A DNA stretch of 64,000 nucleotides from JAAYYM01 sp964638005 (GTDB lineage: Bacteria > Bacillota > Clostridia > Lachnospirales > Lachnospiraceae): contig CAZWXS010000007.1 in NCBI GenBank assembly GCA_964638005.1, positions 6,266 through 70,265 of the forward strand, given 5' to 3'. Within the stretch, counting starts at the first letter, position 1. Each line of letters begins with the position of its first letter. Below the pieces are notes generated by a model. It did no database searches. It was not told where the DNA came from and saw only the letters and a list, made by a program, of their open reading frames with translations. The position numbers and the translations under genes are program-made. Shown here piece after piece: positions 8,727 through 17,749 of this stretch.

Positions 8727-10417
8727 AGGCTGTCCTCCTCATTGGGAATCATCTTCGCTCTGTATTCCATACACAACATCGTAATATCATCAAATTGCGG
8801 TGCCTCTCCTACAAAGTTATCTATATCGGCCTTTACGATAGGAAGCAGTTCCTCCGGTGTTTTATCACCGCATGCATCCAACACCGTCTGCAGTCTATTC
8901 ATGCCATAGAGTTCACCGTTTGCATTTGTAGCCTCTGTCACACCGTCAGTATACTGGAATATCTTATCTCCGATTCCCAATGTCATGGAGTCTGCCTGAT
9001 AGCGCATACCCTCCATGCCTGCCAGAACAAAGCCGGGACGAATCTTATATGGTTCATATTTTCCTTCTTTTCTATATATAAACGGAATCTCATGTCCTGC
9101 ATTTACATAGTTAAACTGTCCCGTTACCAGATCAAGGACTCCTTCAAAAGCTGTGATGAACAATCCCTCATTATTGGATTCGCACAAAAGATTATTTACC
9201 TCTGTAAAAACCTCTCCTAGATCAGTATTCGGCTTTGTATGATCCTTAATCAGCGTTTTTCCGATTACCATAAACAGCGCTGCCGGAACACCCTTGCCGG
9301 ATACGTCAGCCATGACAATTGCAAGATGCCTGTTATCTACCATGAAGAAATCATAGAAATCACCGCCGACCTCTTTTGCAGGATTCATAGTAGCATATAT
9401 GTCCAATTCCTTTCTTTCCGGAAATGCGGGAAAGATGCTCGGAAGCATATCCGCCTGTATCTGTGTCGCAATACTCAGTTCGGCACCGATGCGCTCTTTT
9501 TCTGCAGTAACTGTGGTCAGATTTTCGATATAGGTCTTAATATTATTCTCCATTTTGAAGATACTATGTGCAAGATTTTCAATTTCATCCCCTGTTCTTA
9601 CCGTTTCCAGCCTTTGCGATATCTGCGTTTCATTCCGGACAAAATCATCTGTCTCATCTGTAATCAATTTAATCGGCTTCAGGATAAATCTTCTGATGTA
9701 TGTCAAATATGCCAAAACTACACAGACCGTAATCAGCATCGATAACAACACTGTATAGAGTATATATTTCTGTCTCGCCGTCTGCAGATTGGTCATTGCA
9801 ATTTCCACACCTATGATTCCTATAACTTTTCCGTCAGAATTACGAATGGCCGCAATTGCAGATGTGTTATATCCGAAAGCACTGTGGGAATAGAAATAAT
9901 TATCAGACCTGTTACCCGTTTCGTAAATATATTCGGAATCCTTGAGAAAGCTCTCATTCATCGGACTGGTATCCCCCGGAACAAATGCCGGATACGCATC
10001 ATCCGGATTCTCTGCATCCATCAGATACATGAGCTGAGATATGACATTGCCGTTTCCGTCCGTCTGATCTGCAATATAGATATAATTGGCTCCCATATTA
10101 TCACGAAGTGCATTCAACAGATTCAAAACTCTCTGATATTCTTCTTCAGCCATGATATCCTGTGCCACTTTTGCAAGCTCATCGGCATCCTTTGCCGTAC
10201 GCAGCAGCTTAAAATCCTTCTCTATAGCATCCCCGTCAATATACTCCATCGCTGAATACGCAATGTTATAGGCTTTGTCATTATACATCTGTTCAATTAC
10301 CATTGTGTATCTGTAATATCCGATAATGCAGCTTGCAGCAGTAATCAAAATTCCCAATGCAATGTATCCGCCTATTACCCTGGTGGACAGCCTTCTCTTC
10401 TTGCCTTCTCCGTTCAT
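8723..10417 (-). CDS. HAMP-SpoIIE PP2C phosphatase with extracellular sensor
   Basis: A 564-residue membrane-bound protein phosphatase. The order is: a short basic N-terminus, membrane helix at about 15-37, an extracellular sensor of about 180 residues (Cache-like, not proven), a second helix at 218-240, a HAMP domain to about 298, a short coiled coil, and a SpoIIE/PP2C domain from about 335 to 555. The metal-binding aspartates are visible in GGDFYD (351-356), ADVSGKG (370-376), YTDGVTEA and QFDDITM. The family dephosphorylates a STAS-domain anti-anti-sigma protein in response to an outside signal. It sits between a GNAT gene (one-base gap) and the RsbW-like kinase gene (four-base overlap), all one operon. 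Confidence 0.92.
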   Translation of the reverse strand: MNGEGKKRRLSTRVIGGYIALGILITAASCIIGYYRYTMVIEQMYNDKAYNIAYSAMEYIDGDAIEKDFKLLRTAKDADELAKVAQDIMAEEEYQRVLNLLNALRDNMGANYIYIADQTDGNGNVISQLMYLMDAENPDDAYPAFVPGDTSPMNESFLKDSEYIYETGNRSDNYFYSHSAFGYNTSAIAAIRNSDGKVIGIIGVEIAMTNLQTARQKYILYTVLLSMLITVCVVLAYLTYIRRFILKPIKLITDETDDFVRNETQISQRLETVRTGDEIENLAHSIFKMENNIKTYIENLTTVTAEKERIGAELSIATQIQADMLPSIFPAFPERKELDIYATMNPAKEVGGDFYDFFMVDNRHLAIVMADVSGKGVPAALFMVIGKTLIKDHTKPNTDLGEVFTEVNNLLCESNNEGLFITAFEGVLDLVTGQFNYVNAGHEIPFIYRKEGKYEPYKIRPGFVLAGMEGMRYQADSMTLGIGDKIFQYTDGVTEATNANGELYGMNRLQTVLDACGDKTPEELLPIVKADIDNFVGEAPQFDDITMLCMEYRAKMIPNEEDSL

Positions 10418-10418
10418 T

Positions 10419-10994
10419 TCAATTCTCCTTTACCTGTAAGTATTTTCCGTATAAGATACCATCGCATCGGCATCTTTTCTCTCCGCACATGGGACACATA
10501 AGACCCTCAACGCCACTCCATGGCTCCTTAATCTGCTCTATATATGTATATCCACACTGTTCCAAATGATTGGCTGCCGGGATCTTTTCATTATAGATCC
10601 ATGCCAGGATATAGATGATTGACACGCCTTCTCTTTCTTCCAGAAAGTGAGAGAAATGGCTCAAAAGTTGTCCGGATATACCCAGATGACGATAATCCTC
10701 ATGAAGTACAATAGAACGGCATACACCTACCCAGTCCGTATCTTTTGAGATATTCCCAACCTTTTCGGTCAGCTGCATCTTCACCTTTTTTGCACGATCT
10801 GCATAGAAATAGAAGACACCTATCATTTTCTCATTATCATAGATTGCATAGAAATAATGATGTTCGCAGATTATAATCTCTTCCAGCATCTCTCTGTCAT
10901 ATAGACCTTTTCCAAGATAAGAATCGCAAAAATAGAGTACCTCATCCGTCAATTCGGCTTTCAATTTTTCTGCTCTGTACTTCCCTATATACAT
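10419..10994 (-). CDS. GNAT-family N-acetyltransferase with Cys-rich tail
   Basis: A 191-residue protein with the GNAT fold. The acetyl-CoA site is seen in the segment CRSIVLHEDYRHLGISGQLL, and a YTYIEQ strand follows near 160. The last 30 residues hold a CPMCGEKRCRC cluster (four cysteines within 11 residues) that looks like a small zinc or metal knuckle, unusual for a GNAT. GAGGG lies before the ATG. It is the second gene of the operon of the transporter fusion, phosphatase and kinase, with 17-base and 1-base gaps. The acceptor may be a protein or a small molecule; nothing in the sequence decides it. Confidence is high for the fold and low for the role. Confidence 0.85.
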   Translation of the reverse strand: MYIGKYRAEKLKAELTDEVLYFCDSYLGKGLYDREMLEEIIICEHHYFYAIYDNEKMIGVFYFYADRAKKVKMQLTEKVGNISKDTDWVGVCRSIVLHEDYRHLGISGQLLSHFSHFLEEREGVSIIYILAWIYNEKIPAANHLEQCGYTYIEQIKEPWSGVEGLMCPMCGEKRCRCDGILYGKYLQVKEN

Positions 10995-11011
10995 ATTGCC
11001 CTCGTAATTTC

Positions 11012-12757
11012 TTATATCCTAATCAACAGGTTATTGGTTCCGAGAACATAGCTGTAAGCAATATCTTCTGTCATATTCTCAAGCATCCTGATTCCGATGC
11101 CTTCTTCAAACTCATTTTCCTCATCCAAGTCGCATAAAGGATTGAAACGCTTTCCCAGACTGCGTATACGGATTCCGGTATCATTCTCTGATGTAAAAAC
11201 ACGCAGATCAAAGGACTCATTCTCCGCGCCGTCAAAACATTTCTTACACATCAGTGTCAATATCTCTTCAATCGCCAGACTGACACGCATGATTTTCTTC
11301 TGAGGTATATCATTATTGATACAGAAATCGCTGATCTTCTCGCTTGCACTGCATATATCCGCAGCTCCTGATGCAACCGAAAACTCAAGTACACTGCCTG
11401 CAACTCTGTTCTGATCATCCAACAGCAGACATATAGTTCTGTTCTTATTCCTGATATGGATTACTGCCAATATCAATGCAAGCAATATAAGTGTCGCCAT
11501 CTCGGCAATCGGCAAAAACGCCCATACCAGACCATCCACTCCTAAAATGATCTGCAAAGCAAGAATCGGGAACACTACTAATCTTGCAGCTGTCAATATA
11601 TTGGACAGAACATTCTTACCCGACGCATTGTAAAAACCGATCATCATTCTGCTGACCAGTACAAAAACAACGCTCACCGCCAAACAGATTACCGGCATAC
11701 GCATCTCATAAGTCACACCAAAAATACGGCCGAGAGAATCTGCAAATATTGATATACAAATACCAAATATAACAGACAACGTCAAACCAATCTTCAACTG
11801 ATGCTTCATCAGTATACGGATGCCTTCGTTACTGTGTTCGGCGCAATACATCCCTATGATGGGAGCCGCTGTCTGCGGAACCCCATCTACAATGAACAAC
11901 GAGATTTCGTTGATGTTATTTAATACAGAAAAGACAGAAACAAATATGCTGCCTCCCGCCGAAAGAAGTACGGTATTGAGTACCAATACTCTAAGTGCTG
12001 ACATCAAATTATTGATTGCAGCAGGACTTCCGTATCTAAAGACCTCGGGAAGTATCCTGATTTTCTCAAAATCAAAGGAAAAACGAAAATGCTCCGTACC
12101 TGAAAGAGCATATATACCGATAAGACAAGCCAACAATGTTGCAAGGACACTTGCAAGCGCAGCACCGCCCGTACCCATTTCAAATACACAAACAAATAAC
12201 AAATCCAGCAGAATATTGGACACTGTCATAACAATTGTTGCTGCCGATGCCCATCTGCTCTTTCCGTCAAGTCTGAGATAAAAAAGCGGAATATACAGAA
12301 AAAGTTTTGGTAATGCACCGGATATCGTAATAAGCGTATACGCATATACATCTTGGTACAATTCGCTCCCGCCTGCAAGAAAAGATACAATCGGGCGTAA
12401 AGCAAGCAGCCCCGACAACGTCAAAAGAACAGATACAACCAGCATACATACAACCACTGTATTAAAGATACGACTGCTCTTCTTTGTATCACCTGTTCCC
12501 ATCGCCCGTGAGGAAAGCATAAAGCCGCCGGAACCAATCAGAGAACCGATCGTACACATAAACAGATATATCGGCATACACAAATTAACAGCAGCAAAGC
12601 TGTCTGCCCCCAGTGTCTGTCCTACAATGATACCGTCAAAAAAAACATTCAGCGTCACACCGATTGACATAAGCATCGTCGGAATGAGATGGCGGTTATA
12701 TACCTTATCAAGGAAACTGCTGCTCTGCGTTAATGCAAATCCGTTCTCAGTACTCAT
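11012..12757 (-). CDS. MATE transporter fused to degenerate RsbW-like domain
   Basis: A 581-residue protein made of two parts. Residues 1 to about 445 are a MATE-type multidrug/lipid transporter with twelve membrane helices. Residues about 455-581 align with the RsbW-like protein encoded at 8319-8726: the segments VSLAIEEILTL, IRIRSLGKRFNPL and EGIGIRMLENMTEDIAYSY match its N-box, G1 and G2 regions. However, the Mg-binding Asn of the N-box is Leu502 and the Asp of G1 is Ser533, so ATP binding is doubtful. It is the first gene of a four-gene operon and has its own promoter at 12799-12827. I infer that the tail lets the transporter dock with, or be controlled by, a partner-switching circuit. 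A simple multidrug exporter with a relic domain is the alternative. Confidence 0.88.
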   Translation of the reverse strand: MSTENGFALTQSSSFLDKVYNRHLIPTMLMSIGVTLNVFFDGIIVGQTLGADSFAAVNLCMPIYLFMCTIGSLIGSGGFMLSSRAMGTGDTKKSSRIFNTVVVCMLVVSVLLTLSGLLALRPIVSFLAGGSELYQDVYAYTLITISGALPKLFLYIPLFYLRLDGKSRWASAATIVMTVSNILLDLLFVCVFEMGTGGAALASVLATLLACLIGIYALSGTEHFRFSFDFEKIRILPEVFRYGSPAAINNLMSALRVLVLNTVLLSAGGSIFVSVFSVLNNINEISLFIVDGVPQTAAPIIGMYCAEHSNEGIRILMKHQLKIGLTLSVIFGICISIFADSLGRIFGVTYEMRMPVICLAVSVVFVLVSRMMIGFYNASGKNVLSNILTAARLVVFPILALQIILGVDGLVWAFLPIAEMATLILLALILAVIHIRNKNRTICLLLDDQNRVAGSVLEFSVASGAADICSASEKISDFCINNDIPQKKIMRVSLAIEEILTLMCKKCFDGAENESFDLRVFTSENDTGIRIRSLGKRFNPLCDLDEENEFEEGIGIRMLENMTEDIAYSYVLGTNNLLIRI

Positions 12758-12798
12758 AATCCTTTTACTCCAATGCTTAATCTTCTTCCGTTACTTTC

Positions 12799-12827
12799 AT
12801 TATATGGGTTATTCTTCCACAAAACAA
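12799..12827 (-). promoter_or_regulatory. Putative promoter of the transporter-GNAT-phosphatase-kinase operon
   Basis: On the minus strand TTGTTT (12827-12822), 17 bases, then TATAAT (12804-12799). The -10 is perfect and the -35 is weak. It lies in the 97-base gap before the fusion gene and separates this operon from the glycan cluster. Confidence 0.55.
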
Positions 12828-12854
12828 TACTTTTTCTACAACATTCTCCACTGT

Positions 12855-14339
12855 TCAACTCCGCCTTATTGACTTCACAAATATAAACAGATCCTTTATA
12901 ACGGTATGATTCAAGCCGCAAACAATGAACAGGAACAGAATGCCGATGCTGATACTGATCCATTCTGTTGAGCAGAACGTCGCATATGCCGCATATACAA
13001 TATACAAAATCAAAGATATTGCCAACGTCTTAATCGGATAACCGACCGGATAACACTTCTCCGCAAAATATGTACCGATGAAAAAATATACGACATATGT
13101 AGCAGCAGTAGCCATCGCTGCCCCTTTTCCGCCAATAACCGGAACCAGCAGTGTGTTTCCCGCAAGATTACAAATAATCGCTATCAAAGAAGCATAGTTG
13201 ATATACTTGACCTGCTTCTTGAACTTGATTCCCTGACTCACCACTTCAAAAAGAATACTGAGAATCGGCATCAATGTCAAAAACGGAATAATACCGATTG
13301 CATCCCGATATCCTTTGCCGAGGATCAATACGATCAACCCTCTGCAGATTGTCAATCCAAAGGCGGCTGCCATACACAAAAACTGCACCTTGCGAAATAT
13401 ATCGGCAAAAAAAGGCTTGTTAATCTCCTCTGTCTCTTTCTCATACTTCTCCATAGCCACCGGGGACCAAAACGCAACAAATGTAATCTTAAAAGTCAGC
13501 AGAACCGTCATGATCTGCATTGCTGCGGAGTAGATTCCCGTCTCCGCATAATCGCAAAAGATGCGAATCGACCATTTATCCATAGAAGATAACAGCCACT
13601 CCATCATCAGCATCATAATGAACGGAATCCCATACTTTAACAATTCACGTTCAGATACCTGCGTTACCTCGGCTGCATTTGCTGCTTCTCCATTGCTTCC
13701 ATCTGGCATCTCTTCATGGTAATCCTTGCTGCGTACCTTGCAGACATAGCGAATCCCTACCAGCAAAGTTACGATTCCAAAAGAAATTGTCATTGCATAC
13801 AGCACAACTCTGAAATCATTGCCAAGACGTACAGCAAACAGGATAATCAGGGATATATTAAGTACCTTGGATAAAATATTCAGATTGGAATACAGCCTGC
13901 CTCGCTGTTCCATACGAATGTTCAAAAACAGGAATCGTTCAAAGACAGAAAGAACCGTATAGCTGATGACCAGCAGCGTAATATCCATGCCGCTTCGTTC
14001 AAACAATATCCTGTTAAACGTATCGGCTCCCGCAAAATACAGCGCAGATAAAAACAGAACTATGACAGACGGCGGAATCAGACACTGCAGAAACAATTTT
14101 CGTCTGCTTGTACCCGCTTTATAGAAATAGCGAATATAAGCCTGATCCAGCCCCAATATGGCAAATATATAAATAACAGAGACTGCCGAAGTAAATAAGG
14201 CAGTCCTTCCGTATTCGTCAGTATCAAGTACTCTCGTGACCAGCGGCAAAGAGATAAATCCAAGCAGCAATACCACGAAATTACCATAGAAGTAATCTAT
14301 AAAACTCTTCATCAAATTACCTTGTTTTTTCTCTTCCAT
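12855..14339 (-). CDS. Oligosaccharide flippase (Wzx/RfbX-like)
   Basis: A 494-residue polytopic membrane protein with about fourteen hydrophobic segments. The N-terminal LPLVTRVLDTDEYGR stretch is the usual signature of the polysaccharide flippase family. A charged stretch near 215-230 lies in the central cytoplasmic loop. Such proteins flip undecaprenyl-diphosphate-linked repeat units across the membrane. GAGG lies 7 bases before the ATG. It is the last gene of the large glycan cluster and follows a GtrB-type glycosyltransferase gene. It is one of three flippases in the window, so which repeat unit it exports is not known. Confidence 0.88.
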   Translation of the reverse strand: MEEKKQGNLMKSFIDYFYGNFVVLLLGFISLPLVTRVLDTDEYGRTALFTSAVSVIYIFAILGLDQAYIRYFYKAGTSRRKLFLQCLIPPSVIVLFLSALYFAGADTFNRILFERSGMDITLLVISYTVLSVFERFLFLNIRMEQRGRLYSNLNILSKVLNISLIILFAVRLGNDFRVVLYAMTISFGIVTLLVGIRYVCKVRSKDYHEEMPDGSNGEAANAAEVTQVSERELLKYGIPFIMMLMMEWLLSSMDKWSIRIFCDYAETGIYSAAMQIMTVLLTFKITFVAFWSPVAMEKYEKETEEINKPFFADIFRKVQFLCMAAAFGLTICRGLIVLILGKGYRDAIGIIPFLTLMPILSILFEVVSQGIKFKKQVKYINYASLIAIICNLAGNTLLVPVIGGKGAAMATAATYVVYFFIGTYFAEKCYPVGYPIKTLAISLILYIVYAAYATFCSTEWISISIGILFLFIVCGLNHTVIKDLFIFVKSIRRS

Positions 14340-14365
14340 GGGTAAACCTCTATTTTTCCTTTTTC

Positions 14366-15361
14366 TTATTCCGGCTTCTCATCATTCCCTAAATCAGATT
14401 TTTTATGAGTATCCTCTGCAATTTCGGTTTCCACGTTTCTGCAATCGGCAACACGATCCACAAGAAACGGAGGCCTGTTTCTGCTGGCATCCAGCGTACG
14501 CCACAAATACTCCCCCAGAATTCCCAGCATCAGAAGAATCAACCCCGTCGAAAAAAGAACCAAGCACATCAAAGAGGCCCATCCTGCGATTGGCGTTCCT
14601 ACAATCAATCTCTCCAATATAACACCGACGATCCACAAAAAAGAAATGATTGCAAATACAACACCCATACCCGACATGAAGCGAATCGGAAAATAGGAAA
14701 AGCTCATCATGGAATCAAGCACCAGTTTGAACTTCTTGGAAAATGTCCACCGCGATTCTCCGATTTCTCTGTCTTTTCTATGGAAATAGATCTTTTCCGA
14801 CTGGAAGCCTACCCACAATACCTGCAATGTCAATGCAGAGTTCTTCTCATCCAGCATCTGCAGGACTTCAATCACCTGCCTGTCCAACAGATAGCAATCA
14901 AAACCGCCGACCGGCATTGTCTTCTCAATGCATTTACGCACGATTGCATAATACAGATTTGCAAAAAATTTCTTGATTGCAGAATCATCCCGCTGAGCCC
15001 TAACAGCAAGAACCACCTTGTTGCCGCGTTTCCAGCTCTCATACATATCTAAAATCAGTTCGGAATCCTCCTGCAGATCTGCCTGCTTTGTCACCGCACA
15101 ATCGCCGCTACAGTTAGATAACCCCGCAAGTATAGCCGAATGCTCGCCGAAATTTCTGGAGAGCTTTACGCACTTGACATTTTTATCTAAATCGCGAATC
15201 TGATTCATAACCTCCCATGAATTATCTCCGGAACCATCATCCACAAAAACAATTTCGTAATCTCCCAATTTATGAAGGATCTTTTCCTTCATATCTTCAT
15301 ATAACAGCATCAAGGTATCGGAATTAAAGTATACCGGTATAATGATGGATATCTTGCTCAT
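14366..15361 (-). CDS. GT2 polyprenyl-phosphate glycosyltransferase (GtrB/CsbB-like)
   Basis: A 331-residue GT2 enzyme. The catalytic domain has the VDDGSGDNSW motif near residue 41 and an ADLQ motif near 95, where the first Asp of the common DADLQ is Gln. Two hydrophobic helices follow at roughly 232-260 and 270-292, then a charged tail. This layout matches GtrB, ArnC, DPM1-like and CsbB enzymes, which load a single sugar onto undecaprenyl phosphate on the cytoplasmic side. The lipid-linked sugar is then used outside by GT-C enzymes such as YfhO. GGAGG lies 8 bases before the ATG. It sits between a sugar aminotransferase gene and a flippase gene, so an amino sugar is a possible substrate. 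Confidence 0.88.
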   Translation of the reverse strand: MSKISIIIPVYFNSDTLMLLYEDMKEKILHKLGDYEIVFVDDGSGDNSWEVMNQIRDLDKNVKCVKLSRNFGEHSAILAGLSNCSGDCAVTKQADLQEDSELILDMYESWKRGNKVVLAVRAQRDDSAIKKFFANLYYAIVRKCIEKTMPVGGFDCYLLDRQVIEVLQMLDEKNSALTLQVLWVGFQSEKIYFHRKDREIGESRWTFSKKFKLVLDSMMSFSYFPIRFMSGMGVVFAIISFLWIVGVILERLIVGTPIAGWASLMCLVLFSTGLILLMLGILGEYLWRTLDASRNRPPFLVDRVADCRNVETEIAEDTHKKSDLGNDEKPE

Positions 15362-15373
15362 ATCGTATGCCTC

Positions 15374-16477
15374 CTACTTCTGCTTAAATGCATTCAATGC
15401 TTCAATGACCCTGGTCTGTTCCTCTGTCGTCATTCCGTTATACATCGGAATGGACAATACCTCTTTTGCACAGCACTCCGTGACAGGGAAAGAACCTTCA
15501 TGATAGCCCAGATACCGATAAGCTTCTGCAAGATGAGGCGGTATCGGATAATGAATGATCGTCCCGATATCATGGTCGTTCAAATAATTCTGCAGTTCAT
15601 CCCTTTGTTCAGAGCGGATGACAAACTGATGATAAATATGTGTCGCCTTATCTTGAATCTTTGGCAGACGAATCATAGGATTCTGTATCCGGTCTAGATA
15701 TCTCGCGGCAATCTCCTGCTTTTCACGCAACAGTTCATCCGCATGTGCCAGGCGTACCCGCAACAGACCGGCCTGAATCTCATCAAGCCTCGAATTCGTA
15801 CCGACTACTTTATTATAATAGCGCTTCTCGCTTCCATAATTACGATATATCTTCATATCCGCAGCAATCTGCTCGTCATTGGTCACGATAGCACCACCGT
15901 CACCGAAGGCTCCTATATTCTTGGACGGATAGAAAGAGAAACATCCGATATCACCAAAGGTACCCGTAACCTGCCCATTATAAGATGCACCGTGTGACTG
16001 TGCACAGTCCTCAACCAGACGCAGATGATGTTTCTTGCACAGTGCAACCACATCATCCATCTTAGATGCCTGTCCGTAGAGATGCACAACAAGAACTGCC
16101 TTTGTCTTCTCTGTAATCTTCTCTTCAATCGCAGTCGTATCTATATTGAAGTATTCATTCGGTTCAACAAATACCGGTGTAGCCCCATTCATGGTAATGC
16201 CCATGACACTTGCTATATAAGTATTTCCCTGTACAATAACCTCATCGCCCTCACCGATGCCAAGAATACGGAATGCCATCCAGAGTGCATCCAACCCACT
16301 TGCCAATCCGACACAATACTTTGCACCGACATATGCTGCATATTCCTCTTCGAAGTTCGTCACTTCATTGCCCAATACATACCAGCCCGAACGCAGAACA
16401 TCCAGTGCTTTCTGTTCGAATTCCTTCTGATACTTGAAAAAACCTCTGTCAAGACGATTTGCTTGTATTTTTTCCAT
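15374..16477 (-). CDS. DegT/DnrJ/EryC1 sugar aminotransferase, FdtB/QdtB-like
   Basis: A 367-residue PLP-dependent aminotransferase of the DegT/EryC1/StrS family. The Schiff-base lysine is in SFYPSKNIGAFGDGGA, and the family motifs EDCAQSHGA and GTNSRLDEIQAGLLR are present. The pattern GWYVLGNEVTNFEEEYA followed by VGLASGLDAL is closest to the 3-ketosugar transaminases FdtB/QdtB, which make dTDP-3-amino-3,6-dideoxyhexoses. That exact product is inferred. I start at the ATG at 16477, with GAGGAG 12 bases upstream; an in-frame ATG 22 codons earlier is less likely. The 3,4-ketoisomerase and the dTDP-glucose genes that usually go with it are not in the window. Confidence 0.88.
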   Translation of the reverse strand: MEKIQANRLDRGFFKYQKEFEQKALDVLRSGWYVLGNEVTNFEEEYAAYVGAKYCVGLASGLDALWMAFRILGIGEGDEVIVQGNTYIASVMGITMNGATPVFVEPNEYFNIDTTAIEEKITEKTKAVLVVHLYGQASKMDDVVALCKKHHLRLVEDCAQSHGASYNGQVTGTFGDIGCFSFYPSKNIGAFGDGGAIVTNDEQIAADMKIYRNYGSEKRYYNKVVGTNSRLDEIQAGLLRVRLAHADELLREKQEIAARYLDRIQNPMIRLPKIQDKATHIYHQFVIRSEQRDELQNYLNDHDIGTIIHYPIPPHLAEAYRYLGYHEGSFPVTECCAKEVLSIPMYNGMTTEEQTRVIEALNAFKQK

Positions 16478-16551
16478 AAAACATCCAATCTCCTCATAAA
16501 TTCTCTGCACCCTATGATGCTTCTGTTTTGATGTCTCCATCACTGATTATA

Positions 16552-17706
16552 CTATAATAAAATTTCCTTGTACAATCGCACATGCTTCTGCAGGCAGATT
16601 TCGCGTGTATAATTGTCCATATATCTCTGATAAAAAAACTCTTTATCACGTTCAAGCTCTGCTTTATCATGATAAAGTTTATATATTCTATCTGCACATT
16701 GCTTGTATTTTTCTTTCGTATACAGATTTTCCTTCTTGCCGACCACTTCTGTCAGACCTCCGACGCTTGTAGAGACGACTGCACATCGTCTGCTCATCGC
16801 TTCTACAGCTGCCTTGCCAAAGGATTCAAACACCGAACTCATCACAAATATATCCACCAGATAATAATAGTCCGCAATTTCCTGCTGTGACAAATCCTGC
16901 ATATAAATCAGGTTTTCGTCCCCAATCATACCGGAAATAGAATTCTTCAAGTCAGCTACTATTGCAAGATCCTGTTCTTCATAGACGGAAATTACCAGCG
17001 CAACCTTGAACCGAATATCCTTCTCGCAGAAAGATTCTACCAATTCTTTCACAAACGGCCAATCCTTCTCCTCAGATATCCTGCCTGCAAATCCGATGAC
17101 AAAATCATTCTCCTCCAGTCCCGCCTCATCCCGCAGCTTTTTTCTTTTTTCTGCATCATAAGGAGTAAACGCAGTACTGATTGTATTAGAGATAACATCA
17201 ATCCGATCAAATTTAGAATGTTCCAGCCAGAGATTCTTATTAAACTGTGTGGTGCATATCATTCTGGCTGCATGTTTCAGAACTGCCTTAATGCAAGTCA
17301 TAGAATGAATCCGATAGCCAAAATACAGGCTTCTGTCAGTATACACAAAGGGAATTTTTGAAAACATGCCCAGACATCGCAAAAAGCCAAAGGTAATGAG
17401 CGATTCCGACATCTGAATATGAATGATATCCGGCTTTTCTGCCCGAATGACCTTTCTGAAGGATCCTATGCGATGTATAAAATTAGAAATACGCTTTATT
17501 TTGTTTCCTTCCCTGTTCTCATCCGAGCAAAACTCTGTCACACGAAAAGGAAGATCTTCTTGTTTTGTATGCAGCAATGCCGGGCACGCAACTACCGGTT
17601 CAAATTCCGTTCCGCTCAAGCCCTCACACAATGTCTGTGTAGACATCTGAGCACCACCCGGCAAATCTATCGGGAATTCCATCAAATATAATACTTTATA
17701 TGACAT
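16552..17706 (-). CDS. GT4-family glycosyltransferase
   Basis: A 384-residue GT-B enzyme of family 4. The N-terminal half has the acceptor-side PGGAQMSTQTL stretch. The C-terminal half has FVIGFAGRISEEKDW and the nucleotide-sugar signature around FVMSSVFESFGKAAVEAMSRRCAVV, including the conserved EX7E glutamates. Such retaining enzymes add a sugar to the lipid-linked repeat unit on the cytoplasmic side of the membrane. I chose the ATG at 17706 because GGAGG lies 5 bases before it; an upstream ATG five codons away has no such site. It is downstream of another GT4 gene and upstream of the aminotransferase gene. Donor and acceptor are unknown. Confidence 0.88.
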   Translation of the reverse strand: MSYKVLYLMEFPIDLPGGAQMSTQTLCEGLSGTEFEPVVACPALLHTKQEDLPFRVTEFCSDENREGNKIKRISNFIHRIGSFRKVIRAEKPDIIHIQMSESLITFGFLRCLGMFSKIPFVYTDRSLYFGYRIHSMTCIKAVLKHAARMICTTQFNKNLWLEHSKFDRIDVISNTISTAFTPYDAEKRKKLRDEAGLEENDFVIGFAGRISEEKDWPFVKELVESFCEKDIRFKVALVISVYEEQDLAIVADLKNSISGMIGDENLIYMQDLSQQEIADYYYLVDIFVMSSVFESFGKAAVEAMSRRCAVVSTSVGGLTEVVGKKENLYTKEKYKQCADRIYKLYHDKAELERDKEFFYQRYMDNYTREICLQKHVRLYKEILL

Positions 17707-17749
17707 CCGCACCTCCGTCATCTATCTGAATGTAATCGTTCAACAGCTC

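Noticed and set aside
14405..15052. 215-codon plus-strand open frame
   Set aside because: Antisense to the GT2 gene 14366-15361; the predicted protein is of shadow composition, rich in His, Gln and Cys.
14366..15361. Loss of first Asp in the DADLQ motif as a sign of inactive enzyme
   Set aside because: Many active GtrB-type enzymes have another residue at this position and the second Asp is kept.
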